NCBI GenBank assembly: GCA_018267915.1
Contig: JAFDXN010000060.1
Location: 488,063-552,062 of the forward strand
Reading direction: 5' to 3'
Source of the DNA: Bacteroidota bacterium
Lineage (GTDB): Bacteria; Bacteroidota; Bacteroidia; Chitinophagales; Chitinophagaceae
DNA length: 64,000 nt
A program made the translations under genes and the position numbers. The notes beneath the pieces were generated by a model that was not told where the DNA came from, ran no database searches, and worked only from the letters and a program-made list of their open reading frames with translations. Positions 7,979-17,269 of this stretch are shown in pieces (position 1 is the first letter of the stretch; each line of letters begins with the position of its first letter).

Positions 7979-9028
7979 CTATAATATAAGCATGGCATCG
8001 CCGTAACTGAAGAAGCGATATTTTTCTTTGATCGCTGTCTGGTAAGCGTGCATGGTGAGATCGTAGCCGGCAAAAGCGCAGACCATAATAAGCAGGCTTG
8101 TTTTAGGCAGATGGAAATTGGTAACTAGCGAATTGGCAATAGAGAACTCGTATGGAGGATGGATGAACAGATTGGTCCAGCCTTCTTCTGCTTTCAGCAA
8201 GCCCTGAGCAGTTACCGAGCTTTCTACAGCACGCATGGTAGTGGTGCCGATGGAGCAGATATTGCGGTGTTCAGCCTTTGCTTTATTTACCACGCCTGCA
8301 GCGTATTCGTCTACCCTAAAATATTCTGCATCCATTTTGTGCTTCGACAGGTCTTCCACTTCAATGGGGCGGAAGGTGCCGAGGCCAGTGTGCAGGGTGA
8401 TCTCCGCAAAGCGCACACCTACAATTTCCAGCCTTTTGATGAGCTCGCGGCTGAAGTGAAGACCGGCAGTGGGGGCAGCTACGGCTCCTTCGTGCTTAGC
8501 GTATACCGTCTGGTAGCGTTCTTTGTCGTCTTCTTCGGGTTTGCGTTTGATGTATTTGGGCAACGGTGTCTCACCGAGGGTCTCTAGCATGGCGCGAAAT
8601 GCATTGTCGTCGCCATCGAACAGGAAACGGATTGTACGGCCACGAGATGTGGTATTGTCGATCACTTCCGCGATCAGTTCGTCGTTATCGCCAAAATAAA
8701 GCTTGTTACCTACGCGTATCTTACGGGCGGGGTCTACGATAACGTCCCACAGGCGATTAGGCTTATTCAGCTCGCGGAGGAGGAAAACCTCGATCTTGGC
8801 GCCTGTCTTCTCCTTTCGGCCATAGAGGCGGGCTGGGAATACTTTGGTGTTGTTGACCACCATTACGTCCTTATCATGGAAAAAGCCCAGGATATCTTTA
8901 AATGTTTTATGTTCTATTTTTCCGCTGTCGCGATGCACAACCATCAGGCGGCTTTCTTCACGTGTTTTTGCGGGGTGTTGCGCTATTAGATTTAATGGGA
9001 GGTCGAATTTGAATTGCGACAACTTCAT
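7979..9028 (-). CDS. queA: S-adenosylmethionine:tRNA ribosyltransferase-isomerase
   Basis: This 349-residue enzyme transfers and isomerises the ribosyl moiety of SAM onto 7-aminomethyl-7-deazaguanine in tRNA, forming epoxyqueuosine at the wobble position of GUN anticodons. Diagnostic stretches are FDLPLNLIAQHPA near the N-terminus, VVNNTKVFPARLYG, AAPTAGLHFS (about 184-193), TLHTGLGTFRP and the C-terminal NFHLPKTSLLIMV. The length is normal. It is a single gene with a strong terminator downstream and a TAnnTTTG element upstream. Other queuosine genes are not nearby. Confidence 0.97.
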   Translation of the reverse strand: MKLSQFKFDLPLNLIAQHPAKTREESRLMVVHRDSGKIEHKTFKDILGFFHDKDVMVVNNTKVFPARLYGRKEKTGAKIEVFLLRELNKPNRLWDVIVDPARKIRVGNKLYFGDNDELIAEVIDNTTSRGRTIRFLFDGDDNAFRAMLETLGETPLPKYIKRKPEEDDKERYQTVYAKHEGAVAAPTAGLHFSRELIKRLEIVGVRFAEITLHTGLGTFRPIEVEDLSKHKMDAEYFRVDEYAAGVVNKAKAEHRNICSIGTTTMRAVESSVTAQGLLKAEEGWTNLFIHPPYEFSIANSLVTNFHLPKTSLLIMVCAFAGYDLTMHAYQTAIKEKYRFFSYGDAMLIL

Positions 9029-9054
9029 ATTTGGAAGTGTTGTTTAAAAGTGTG

Positions 9055-9062
9055 CAAAGTTA
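9055..9062 (-). promoter_or_regulatory. Candidate -7 element for queA
   Basis: TAACTTTG on the minus strand fits TAnnTTTG and sits 26 bp before the queA ATG, giving a leader of roughly 20 nt. No convincing TTTG -33 box was seen at the ideal distance. Confidence 0.4.
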
Positions 9063-9112
9063 CATAAAAATATGTTATTTGGTATGGAACCTGCAATATC
9101 GGGAACTGCTTT

Positions 9113-9148
9113 AAAAAAAAGCAGCTTGCCCCGTGAAAGGCAAGCTGC
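9113..9148 (-). terminator. Intrinsic terminator after the 9168-10994 gene
   Basis: A perfect 10-bp stem (GCAGCTTGCC 9121-9130 with 9139-9148) and 8-nt loop is followed on the minus strand by eight T residues. It is a classic rho-independent terminator 20 bp past the stop. Confidence 0.88.
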
Positions 9149-9167
9149 AAGAATTTTACGTATTCGC

Positions 9168-10994
9168 CTAGTGGCTGATAACTATCTTATCGGTCGATAT
9201 TTTATCACCGTTCTGTATTAAAACCTGGTAAACGCCCTGGGCCAGGTCGCTTACGTTAGTCTGTACCGTATTGCTGCCGGAAACACGACCCGCCGGCACC
9301 AGGGTGCGCACCATTTTGCCGGTCATATCATACAATTCCACTTTAAGTGTGTTCTCTGTAGTGAATGAGTATCCGACATTTATCACGTTGCTCGCGGGGT
9401 TGGGGTACAGGCTAACGGTATTGTAGCTGCCCGGTACATTGCTAACTGCAAGGTTAAAGAGGATATGGAAAGTATCTGCATTGGATGTACCGCCGCCTAA
9501 TGTAGGTGGCGTAACAACCGTTACCGGCACATTGCCATAAGCGGCGATCATAGGTGCTGTAACAGGTGCGGAAAGCTGTGTGCCACTTATAAAGGTTGTG
9601 GTTAGAGGTGTCGCGTCCCAATAAACCGTAGAAGTATTTACGAAGTTATAGCCGTTGACAAGCAGGGCAAATGCCGGATCGCCCGCATGCGCGCTGTTGG
9701 GGCTGAGCGAGGTGATAACCGGTGCTACAGTACGGAACTCGCCGTCGAAATATTGGGTGCCGGGACCACCAGCCTTTGTCCATGTAAATGCCGCCTGGTT
9801 GAAGGCGGGGTCGATTGCCAGACTTGGGAAAGGATGGGTAAGCGGAACGGAGTCATCCGCATAGTTAGCCCTTATAGTAGCCCAGGTGCCTGGGGCAGCA
9901 AGGTTCCAGCCGTTCACCTTATAGGGCAGCAAATGAAGCGTTGAATCGTAGTAGGTAACAAGGAAGTTTTTAAATACGGTATCGAAAGCAACGCTAGGCT
10001 CGATGGTATTATTCGAGCTGCCGTCTATCGAAAAGGTGTACCAGTAATTGGTATAATGCGCTTTTTTATTGTAGAAACCGATTATGTCGTGATCTGCGGG
10101 ATTGCCGTTATATGCCTTATCGCAAAGTACGACAGCTGTTAGCGATCCACTGTCATTATCCCCCGCAGTTATCGATGTGGAAATAGAGGGGTTGGAGCAG
10201 TATCCTATTATTGCGGGGAGAAGCGAGTCAAGGCAAACCGGCGTTATAAATGAACTATTGACGGTGCTGGTGTTGCGTGATTCGTAAATGTTGCCCATTG
10301 GTGCTGTACTGGAGCTATAGCGGTCCCATGCTACAAAGTAGCGTCCGTTTGAGCCGGAAAAGCTGCGGCCGTATGAAATAGCGACGTTTCTAAAAAATGA
10401 CCCGGTAGATGCGACCGGATACCTGTTGGGGAAGGTATTGCCTCCATCCATTGATACCCGCGCGATAATCGAGTCATTGACGGAGGTATATTTTGCATAG
10501 GCCACGCCCACGCTGTAAGGGCTCGCGCCAATGGCCGGGTCACGATAGTCGACAGCCACGTCTACGTTGTATATCTTCGTTGTAAAGTTCTCATTGAGAT
10601 TTTCTGCGAGGAAAACGCCAGTCGTAGCATCATAAACGTCCACGTATACGGTATAGCTCGGGACAGCCGCCTGCTGATTTACCGAGGCGACGAATAAGCG
10701 CAAGTTGTTTGTATCAGTACCCGCAACGGCGATGTGGACCGGGGTATAGTTAGTGCCGCTGACACGATAAGAGTCGATTGTGTTCCAGGTATTGCCATTG
10801 TCCCGTGACATACGTATGACAACACCGCTATCGGCGTTGTAAGCAGCATACATCCATCCATTGAAGGCTACGTCGATATCGCCAGGGCCCTGATTTACAC
10901 CGGGCGCGTTTTGGATCTTGATGTCATCTCCCCAGGCGAAGACAAATAGGGGAGCGAGCGCAAATAAAATAAAAAGTAAAATTGATCTTTTCAT
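9168..10994 (-). CDS. Secreted protein with sialidase-like repeats, IPT/TIG domain and type-A T9SS domain
   Basis: The signal peptide (about 1-20, ending FVFA) is followed by a large region with Asp-box-like motifs (SRDNGNTWN, SMDGGNTFP) seen in BNR/sialidase-type beta-propellers. An IPT/TIG Ig-like domain covers about 425-510 (PVITSLSPNSAHAGD). The C-terminal type-A sorting domain begins SLYPNPASNVINV and ends GVYQVLIQNGDKISTDKIVI. No sialidase catalytic residues were identified, so an enzymatic role is not claimed. It is probably a surface or released glycan- or protein-interacting protein. It is a single gene with its own terminator. Confidence 0.82.
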   Translation of the reverse strand: MKRSILLFILFALAPLFVFAWGDDIKIQNAPGVNQGPGDIDVAFNGWMYAAYNADSGVVIRMSRDNGNTWNTIDSYRVSGTNYTPVHIAVAGTDTNNLRLFVASVNQQAAVPSYTVYVDVYDATTGVFLAENLNENFTTKIYNVDVAVDYRDPAIGASPYSVGVAYAKYTSVNDSIIARVSMDGGNTFPNRYPVASTGSFFRNVAISYGRSFSGSNGRYFVAWDRYSSSTAPMGNIYESRNTSTVNSSFITPVCLDSLLPAIIGYCSNPSISTSITAGDNDSGSLTAVVLCDKAYNGNPADHDIIGFYNKKAHYTNYWYTFSIDGSSNNTIEPSVAFDTVFKNFLVTYYDSTLHLLPYKVNGWNLAAPGTWATIRANYADDSVPLTHPFPSLAIDPAFNQAAFTWTKAGGPGTQYFDGEFRTVAPVITSLSPNSAHAGDPAFALLVNGYNFVNTSTVYWDATPLTTTFISGTQLSAPVTAPMIAAYGNVPVTVVTPPTLGGGTSNADTFHILFNLAVSNVPGSYNTVSLYPNPASNVINVGYSFTTENTLKVELYDMTGKMVRTLVPAGRVSGSNTVQTNVSDLAQGVYQVLIQNGDKISTDKIVISH

Positions 10995-11247
10995 AGATTT
11001 CGTTTTTGGTTAGAAATGATTCCGGGATTAAAAATACAAAAACTTATTGCAACCTTAAATAATGCAATGCTGCATTTTCGAATAGGAATATTATTCGTTG
11101 TGTTGAAGTGTGTTTCGTTAAGATATAGTAATCAATGTGTTAGTGGCTCGCGCAGCTTTTTTTAAGGAGGCTATGTACGTTGTCGTTTGCTTTAAGAAAT
11201 GTTAAAATAACATTGGGATTTTCTATTTTGGTCGAAATAGTAAGTCT

Positions 11248-12000
11248 ATGTTCTCCAGGAAAGTCAACAATTCCAAGAAGCAGGCAGCGGACCCGATCAG
11301 ATGGCGCAGCCATGAGGTGGGGCGAATTGAGGCTTTTACAGATGCTGTTTTTGCATTTGCAGTTACGCTGCTAATCGTATCACTTGAGGTGCCGGACTCT
11401 TTCGATAAGCTGATACACGACCTTCTGGGTTTTGTTCCGTTTGGGCTGGGCTTTTTGTTCCTGTTTCATATATGGGGGCACCAACACCGCTTTTTTCGCC
11501 GTTTTGGTCTGCACGACGACTACACTAATACTCTGAATGCAACCCTTATATTCGTGATACTTTATTTTGTATATCCTCTCAAGTTCCTGGCATCTTTTCT
11601 TGTTAAAATGGTTTTTGAACAGAAGTTTCTCATGGAGCCTACTGAAGTTTACAAACTCATGATCTTATATAGTGCAGGCTTTGTACTGGTGTATGTACTG
11701 CTTGCGTTAATGTATATCCATGCGCTGAAAAGGAGCGTGCAACTGGATCTGTCTGAAGCTGAGGTTTTTGAGACAAGGACAACGCTATACGATCATTTGA
11801 CTATGATATGCTTTGGCCTTGCGTCCATCCTGTTAGCAATCATATTTCCGCAAGCGCCATTTTTCTCCGGTATCGTCTATGCGTTCGTCGGCATACCGTT
11901 AACTATACTGCGCAGTAAACGGGGTAGGCTTCACCGTCTGAAGTTTGAAACGATCACTGAAGGACAGAAGCCAGTGGTGCAAAATTCACCTTTAAAATAA
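11248..12000 (+). CDS. TMEM175/DUF1211-family membrane protein (putative potassium channel)
   Basis: This 250-residue integral membrane protein has about six hydrophobic segments. The hallmark of the TMEM175 family, a R-x-E-A-F-[ST]-D stretch in the first helix, is present as RIEAFTDAVFAFAVTLLIVS (about 26-45); FTD replaces the common FSD. Bacterial members studied elsewhere form tetrameric K+-leak channels. That role is inferred by family. The His-rich stretch HIWGHQHRFFRRFGLHDD lies between helices 2 and 3. It stands alone after a 253-bp divergent region. Confidence 0.8.
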   Translation: MFSRKVNNSKKQAADPIRWRSHEVGRIEAFTDAVFAFAVTLLIVSLEVPDSFDKLIHDLLGFVPFGLGFLFLFHIWGHQHRFFRRFGLHDDYTNTLNATLIFVILYFVYPLKFLASFLVKMVFEQKFLMEPTEVYKLMILYSAGFVLVYVLLALMYIHALKRSVQLDLSEAEVFETRTTLYDHLTMICFGLASILLAIIFPQAPFFSGIVYAFVGIPLTILRSKRGRLHRLKFETITEGQKPVVQNSPLK

Positions 12001-12034
12001 CCGCACCAAATAGCCAATTATCAAATTAGCTGCC

Positions 12035-12042
12035 TACATTTG
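12035..12042 (+). promoter_or_regulatory. Candidate -7 element for the M20 dipeptidase
   Basis: TACATTTG fits TAnnTTTG, 20 bp before the ATG at 12062. It lies in the 61-bp gap after the TMEM175-like gene and suggests separate transcription. Confidence 0.4.
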
Positions 12043-12061
12043 GCCTCTAAATATTTTTATC

Positions 12062-13432
12062 ATGCAAGTTTGGAACGATTATCTCTCACAGAACAAACAA
12101 CGTTTTCTTGATGAATTGCTGGACCTGTTGCGCATACCATCTGTAAGCGCAGATAGCAAATATAAAGGCGATGTAGCACGCTGCGCTGAAGCTGTAAAAC
12201 AAGCTATGCTGGATGCAGGTGCCGACAAAGCTGAAATATGCCCTACCAGCGGTCACCCGATAGTGTATGGAGAGAAGATGATCGATCCTTCGTTGCCCAC
12301 GGTGTTGGTGTATGGCCACTACGATGTGCAGCCACCCGACCCGCTGGAGCTGTGGCATAGCGGGCCCTTTGAACCGGTGATAAAGGACGAAAAGATATAT
12401 GCACGCGGCGCCTGTGACGACAAGGGCCAGATGTTTATGCATGTGAAAGCGCTGGAAATGATGACCAAGACCAACACGCTGCCTTGCAATGTGAAGCTGA
12501 TGATAGAAGGCGAAGAAGAAGTGGGATCGAGCAACCTGGGCAAATTTCTTGAGGACAACAAGGAAAAACTGAAGGCCGACATTGTGCTGATATCGGACAC
12601 ATCGATGATCAGCATGGAGCATCCTTCGCTGGAAACAGGCCTGCGCGGACTTGCTTACATGGAGGTGGAAGTGACAGGGCCTAACCGCGACCTGCACAGC
12701 GGTGTATATGGTGGTGCAGTGGCCAATCCAGTGAACATACTGTGCAAAATGATTGCCTCCCTGCATGATGAAAATAACCACATCACCATACCCGGTTTCT
12801 ACGACAAGGTTCAAAGCCTGGGCGATGCCGATCGCAAAGCGCTAAATGAAGCACCTTTCGATCTGAGTGATTACAAAAAGGATCTGGGCGTTAACGAGGT
12901 GTGGGGCGAGAAAGGCTATACCACACTGGAGCGCACCGGTATACGCCCCACATTGGACGTGAATGGCATATGGGGCGGCTATACCGGAGAGGGAGCAAAG
13001 ACGGTACTGCCATCGAAAGCAAATGCCAAAATATCGATGCGCCTGGTGCCTAACCAGACATCGGACGAGATAACTGAATTGTTCACTAAACATTTTCAAA
13101 GCATAGCGCCCGATTATGTTACTGTGAAGGTGAGCGCACATCACGGTGGTGAACCTGTAGTAACGCCTACTGACTCGGTAGCATATAAAGCGGCTGCAAA
13201 GGCAATACAAACATCATTCGGGAAAGACCCCATACCAACACGTGGCGGTGGCAGTATCCCGATCGTTGCGCTGTTTGAGAGTGTGCTGGGACTGAAGACC
13301 GTATTACTCGGTTTTGGCCTGGACAATGACAACATCCACTCTCCGAACGAGAAGTATGATGTGTTCAACTATTTCAAGGGCATTGAGACCATCCCGTATT
13401 TCCACAAGTACTTCGCGGAGATGAGTAAATAA
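12062..13432 (+). CDS. M20-family metallopeptidase (dipeptidase)
   Basis: This 456-residue cytoplasmic zinc peptidase of the M20/M25/M40 family is likely to hydrolyse dipeptides. Metal and catalytic residues are recognisable: His86 and Asp88 in YGHYDVQP, Asp119 in GACDDKGQ, Glu151-Glu152 in IEGEEEVGS and a late His in DNDNIHSPNE. The dimerisation lid domain lies about 195-330. The length and the PPDP/ELWHSGPFEP region resemble the carnosinase-like dipeptidase subgroup rather than DapE or ArgE. It ends at a strong bidirectional terminator. Confidence 0.9.
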   Translation: MQVWNDYLSQNKQRFLDELLDLLRIPSVSADSKYKGDVARCAEAVKQAMLDAGADKAEICPTSGHPIVYGEKMIDPSLPTVLVYGHYDVQPPDPLELWHSGPFEPVIKDEKIYARGACDDKGQMFMHVKALEMMTKTNTLPCNVKLMIEGEEEVGSSNLGKFLEDNKEKLKADIVLISDTSMISMEHPSLETGLRGLAYMEVEVTGPNRDLHSGVYGGAVANPVNILCKMIASLHDENNHITIPGFYDKVQSLGDADRKALNEAPFDLSDYKKDLGVNEVWGEKGYTTLERTGIRPTLDVNGIWGGYTGEGAKTVLPSKANAKISMRLVPNQTSDEITELFTKHFQSIAPDYVTVKVSAHHGGEPVVTPTDSVAYKAAAKAIQTSFGKDPIPTRGGGSIPIVALFESVLGLKTVLLGFGLDNDNIHSPNEKYDVFNYFKGIETIPYFHKYFAEMSK

Positions 13433-13445
13433 AAGTCAGTTGTGT

Positions 13446-13485
13446 AAAAAAGAGAAGCCCCGCCTAATGGCGGGGCTTCTCTTTT
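13446..13485. terminator. Bidirectional terminator between converging genes
   Basis: A perfect 14-bp stem (13451-13464 with 13469-13482) with loop TAAT is flanked by AAAAA on one side and TTTT on the other. It serves the dipeptidase gene on plus and the T9SS gene on minus. Confidence 0.92.
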
Positions 13486-13496
13486 AGCGTCAATTT

Positions 13497-14504
13497 TTAA
13501 TGAAGTATCTCTATTTTCCTGGTGCTGCTCCCAAGGCTGCTGCGCACTGAAATAAAATACAGGCCGGTAGGCAAACTGCTCGTCTCAAAACCTACCTGGG
13601 CCATTTTAGCTGCATCGTATTCGTCTTTTGCTACGATCTTGCCCATGGCATCACAAAGTGTAACGGTCATTATCTCATTGCTGTTGTCCCTTAGTCGGAG
13701 TGTTATTCTATCGCTGGCCGGGTTGGGTGTAATGATCAGGTTGGCGTCGAGAAGGTTGGGGTTCTCTACGCCCATTGCAGGTGTCGCATTTGTATATACA
13801 ACGATCGTCGGGCCCGCCGACACATTATTGATCGTCATAGGTAGTGTTACACCAAATACCACATCGTGAATGCCGGGTACATACCATTGATACAGATCGT
13901 CGTGGTAATGACTTACGATGTGGAAGGTGTTATTGCTGTCTATATATTCCTGCACTCTGTGTACGCGCAAAGCGTTATGAAAGGTGCCGGTAGGCAATTT
14001 CAGCGTTCCCCAACCATCAGCAGTGTCTGAACTTGTGCCCATACGGGTATAGGGATAGTTGGCTGAAACAAATGTTGCCTTAAATGTGTCCGTGAAATTA
14101 TTGTTGTAGGTAAAAGGGAAACGGAGCCAGTCCTCAGGATCGGAATAAACTATCGGTTGCGGAATGTCGCTACCGTTCATTGAAAGTTTGCTGGCGCTGG
14201 GTATGTAGTAGAGATGATAGGGGCTGAGACTTTCGGAGCTGGCGAGTGTAGAGCCCGGGAAAGTTGCGCAGCCCGGCGCAGCCGGACATGAAGCGTAAGT
14301 GACCGTGTCGGTAGTAATAACGGTCAAGTTGGTGAAATCCCATGTTACATTTGCGCCGGAAGCACCGGGGCTGACAGAATCGCACCTGTAAAAAACGCGG
14401 TGGTCGCCGTTTGCCGGATTGACGTTTGATGTAAGGGTAGGTTGGGCTTTTGCCGAATGGATTAACAACAGCAAGGCTGCGGTGGATAGCAATTTTAGCG
14501 TCAT
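13497..14504 (-). CDS. Secreted protein with type-A T9SS sorting domain
   Basis: This 335-residue protein has a signal peptide ending HSAKAQ (about residue 21). The unassigned central domain (about 22-245) contains WDFTNL, and an Asp/His-rich HIVSHYHDDLYQWYVPG near residues 198-214. The C-terminal type-A sorting domain starts LIITPNPASDRITL and finishes GLYFISVRSSLGSSTRKIEI. Proteins with this WDF(TN)L..GxLxLPTGTF layout recur among Bacteroidota cargos, but I do not know a function. It converges with the dipeptidase gene on a shared terminator. Confidence 0.82.
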   Translation of the reverse strand: MTLKLLSTAALLLLIHSAKAQPTLTSNVNPANGDHRVFYRCDSVSPGASGANVTWDFTNLTVITTDTVTYASCPAAPGCATFPGSTLASSESLSPYHLYYIPSASKLSMNGSDIPQPIVYSDPEDWLRFPFTYNNNFTDTFKATFVSANYPYTRMGTSSDTADGWGTLKLPTGTFHNALRVHRVQEYIDSNNTFHIVSHYHDDLYQWYVPGIHDVVFGVTLPMTINNVSAGPTIVVYTNATPAMGVENPNLLDANLIITPNPASDRITLRLRDNSNEIMTVTLCDAMGKIVAKDEYDAAKMAQVGFETSSLPTGLYFISVRSSLGSSTRKIEILH

Positions 14505-14579
14505 TTAATTGGATTTAAGTGAAATAATAGCCTAAATATAGAAATTTGAATTAAAAGCTAATATCAATATCGAACCGTT

Positions 14580-14622
14580 AGTAAAAGATAAGCCGGCCAT
14601 TTTAGCCGGCTTATCTTTTACT
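14580..14622 (-). terminator. Hairpin terminator after the 14639-15283 gene
   Basis: Perfect 18-bp inverted repeats (14580-14597 and 14605-14622) with a 7-nt loop lie 17 bp past the stop codon. The T-rich part is within the distal arm. Confidence 0.8.
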
Positions 14623-14638
14623 GTTCCCTAAATGGTAA

Positions 14639-15283
14639 CTACATCGTTACGTGGTTGCCCATAGAGCCAGGGCCCTGTATATAATAAGATGCAATACCGC
14701 TGGCAGAAACGCCGCGGTATATCATGCAGCGATTACCTGATCCATCCAACGCGTTGCAAACCTGTATGTAGGTAGCCCCCCAGGTTTTTAAAGACACAAT
14801 GGCCGGAGGGTACAACAGGAATGCATTATAGCTCTCGTAGCTATTGTTATTATAATAGCTGTTAGCAGCAGCCTGTGCAGTAGCCTTTGGCGTCATCTGC
14901 GCACTGGCGCTCCGGGTCACGTCGCAGTTCGGGGGGCATATCCACACTGCGCTCAATACAGCCATCTGCGACCCGCCGGTCATATTAGCATAGCTGGCGT
15001 CGGTCGGTACCATTATAGCCAGTTTGCTGCCATCGGTACCAATGCCGTTATATACACGGATATTGGCGGCACCGTTCGCTACCATGGTACTGATCGCGTT
15101 TAAATCCAATGCATAGAACTCGCAAAATTTGTTGGATACATTGTTTTTGTAATTGTTGATATACGATTGAGCGGTCGTGGCATCGATGGATTGGTAGGTT
15201 GAACCTTCTGAGGGCCCTGCAAAAACACCATGGGCAGCAAACAGGATCGCGACTAATACTGTAAACCGTAGTTTTTTGTTCAT
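14639..15283 (-). CDS. Secreted protein of unknown function, internally duplicated
   Basis: I do not recognise this 214-residue family. It has a signal peptide (about 1-22, ending GVFA) and no T9SS domain. The mature part looks like two related halves. About 33-95 runs TTAQSYINNYKNN through ANIRVYNGIGTDGSKLAI. About 132-200 runs KATAQAAANSYYNNN through TYIQVCNALDGSGNRCMIY. Each half ends in a ...I.V.N...DGS... strand-turn pattern. Cys residues are concentrated in the middle (CPPNC). It is probably periplasmic or exported. It is a single gene, divergent from the TPR protein gene. Confidence 0.65.
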   Translation of the reverse strand: MNKKLRFTVLVAILFAAHGVFAGPSEGSTYQSIDATTAQSYINNYKNNVSNKFCEFYALDLNAISTMVANGAANIRVYNGIGTDGSKLAIMVPTDASYANMTGGSQMAVLSAVWICPPNCDVTRSASAQMTPKATAQAAANSYYNNNSYESYNAFLLYPPAIVSLKTWGATYIQVCNALDGSGNRCMIYRGVSASGIASYYIQGPGSMGNHVTM

Positions 15284-15403
15284 AAATTTATTCAGTTTTT
15301 GTGTGCGTGAATTAAAAAAGGAGTCATAAATTTACGTTTTTGGCATATTTTGTCAAGTGTTTTCGCAAACTTTATTTATTACTGTCCATTTCCATTGAAT
15401 AAA

Positions 15404-17197
15404 ATGAGATTTAAAATATATCACTTTTTATTTCTATTTCTGTTGATGCCGGACGCTATCGCTGCTAAAACGATACAAGAGGAAGTGGATTGGCTATGGC
15501 ATAAATATGCACAGGCAAATAACGCGACTGAAAGAGTAAGGGTGCTTGCCAAGATCGGCGACGAATACGTAAGATTGGACGAGGCGCCAAAGAGGGACTC
15601 GGTCTTCGGTATGGCAGTACAAAATGCGCTATTGAATGACTCGTTATTGATGAAAACCTATTATGCTTATTTCCGGATCGAGTTTCATTATTTGAATCCC
15701 GCTAAATGCCAGGAATTTGCAACGGAGATGCTATCGCTGGCTAAGGCGAGCAATAATAACGAATGGTTGTCTAAAGCTTATTCGGCTCTGGCAATTGCCA
15801 ACATTACATCCGGGAATATTGACCTTGCTAATGATTACGTAAACAAGGCATATTATCATGTCAGCTTTTTGAACAATGACATGTTGAAGGTTGAGTGTAT
15901 GTTATTGCTAGGCTATTGCAAGGAGCTGGCCAGTAAAAAAATAGAGGCATTCAGGAGCTATTCGGATGCGCTGTATCTCGCAGAAAAAGTTGACAATGAT
16001 TCCATGAAGGCTGACTGCTATGAGAGGCTGGCCGGTTTTTACTCGTCTCTGAAAAAGTATGACAAAGCTATTTTTTATGTTAAGAGACAAATGAAATTGC
16101 TGGTAAGCAAAAGAGTCGTTGACTCGAATAAGCTAATGGATGCAAATATTTGCCTGGCTGATTATTTATATCACAACAAGGAGATCCAACAAGCTGAAAA
16201 TATCACAGAAAGCATTATCAGGTATGCAAAGGCCAGCGGATGCGAGCAGGTGAAAGATAATGCTTTTGGTCTGTACCGGACATATCTTATCGACAATAGC
16301 CAGTTTAACGCATTGCGAGACCTTTACCAAAAGGAATATCCGGATGAATATGAAAAGATAGCCCGGCAAAATAAGACCCTGTACTATCGGCTGAACGGCT
16401 ACATATTAGAAGCGAACGGCAAGCCTGATTCAGCCGGGCTTTTTTATGACTTGGCCGAAGATCAGATCGCAGGCAGAAAAGGTGTGGCAACGGCGAATTT
16501 TTATAAACGCTACGGGGAATTCATGATGCGTAGGGGAAACATTCAGGCTTCGATACGAAAATTCGACAGCGCCTACAAGTACGCACTTGCTGCCAATTAC
16601 TTCCCCTACCTGATAGAGACCACCCACTACCTTGACTCGCTCAACTACCTTCAGAAGGATGTTGACAAGGCCTATCAATTTGCTATTTTAAATAAACAAT
16701 ACACGGAGCAACAGGCAGAAGTAAACAAGGGAGAAGAAATGCTGCAGCTTGAAGTGGAAAATGAAGCAAGACAGCAAGAACTGCGTGTGCAAATGGAAGA
16801 GAAAGAAACGGAACGCCGCCACAACCTGCAGTATACAGGTATGGTCATTGCCATCATCAGCTTTTTTATTTTACTGACTCTGTTGGGCACCTTCAAGGTG
16901 CATCCCGGCATGATCCGGGCTTTAGGTTTCTTCTCATTCATCTTCTTCTTCGAGTTTATAACCATGATAGCCGATCATCGCATACATGATTACACACATG
17001 GAGAGCCCTGGAAGTTCATGGCCTTCAAGATAGTGCTCATCGCCGGACTGCTACCGCTACACCACTGGCTTGAGGAAAAGGTGATACACTACCTGGTGCA
17101 CCACCGTATGCTCGACTCAACAAAGCTGAAGATGAAAATACCAGCGATCAGGAAAAGACAGAAGCCCGTGCCGGAGCAAAAGCCAAGCGATAACTAA
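15404..17197 (+). CDS. TPR-repeat protein with coiled coil and C-terminal membrane helices
   Basis: ATG at 15404 is chosen over an upstream in-frame TTG at 15350 because it directly begins a signal sequence (MRFKIYHFLFLFLLMPDAIA). The resulting 597-residue protein has tetratricopeptide-like helical repeats through about residue 450. A charged coiled coil (about 460-500) follows. Three or so hydrophobic helices lie near 500-570, followed by a basic cytoplasmic-looking tail. The TPR/coiled-coil/membrane order matches the sensor half of Bacteroidota TPR signalling proteins, but no kinase, HTH or cyclase output domain is present. The function is unknown; it could be an orphan sensor or scaffold. 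Confidence 0.75.
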   Translation: MRFKIYHFLFLFLLMPDAIAAKTIQEEVDWLWHKYAQANNATERVRVLAKIGDEYVRLDEAPKRDSVFGMAVQNALLNDSLLMKTYYAYFRIEFHYLNPAKCQEFATEMLSLAKASNNNEWLSKAYSALAIANITSGNIDLANDYVNKAYYHVSFLNNDMLKVECMLLLGYCKELASKKIEAFRSYSDALYLAEKVDNDSMKADCYERLAGFYSSLKKYDKAIFYVKRQMKLLVSKRVVDSNKLMDANICLADYLYHNKEIQQAENITESIIRYAKASGCEQVKDNAFGLYRTYLIDNSQFNALRDLYQKEYPDEYEKIARQNKTLYYRLNGYILEANGKPDSAGLFYDLAEDQIAGRKGVATANFYKRYGEFMMRRGNIQASIRKFDSAYKYALAANYFPYLIETTHYLDSLNYLQKDVDKAYQFAILNKQYTEQQAEVNKGEEMLQLEVENEARQQELRVQMEEKETERRHNLQYTGMVIAIISFFILLTLLGTFKVHPGMIRALGFFSFIFFFEFITMIADHRIHDYTHGEPWKFMAFKIVLIAGLLPLHHWLEEKVIHYLVHHRMLDSTKLKMKIPAIRKRQKPVPEQKPSDN

Positions 17198-17269
17198 CTG
17201 ATAATTAGGAGATAATCTTTTGTGTTTTCAAAAATGCTTATTATCTTGAATAGGTAGCAACGATAAAAC

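Noticed and set aside
12086..12814. 242-codon minus-strand frame inside the M20 dipeptidase gene
   Set aside because: Antisense to conserved metal-binding motifs, no signal or domain of its own.
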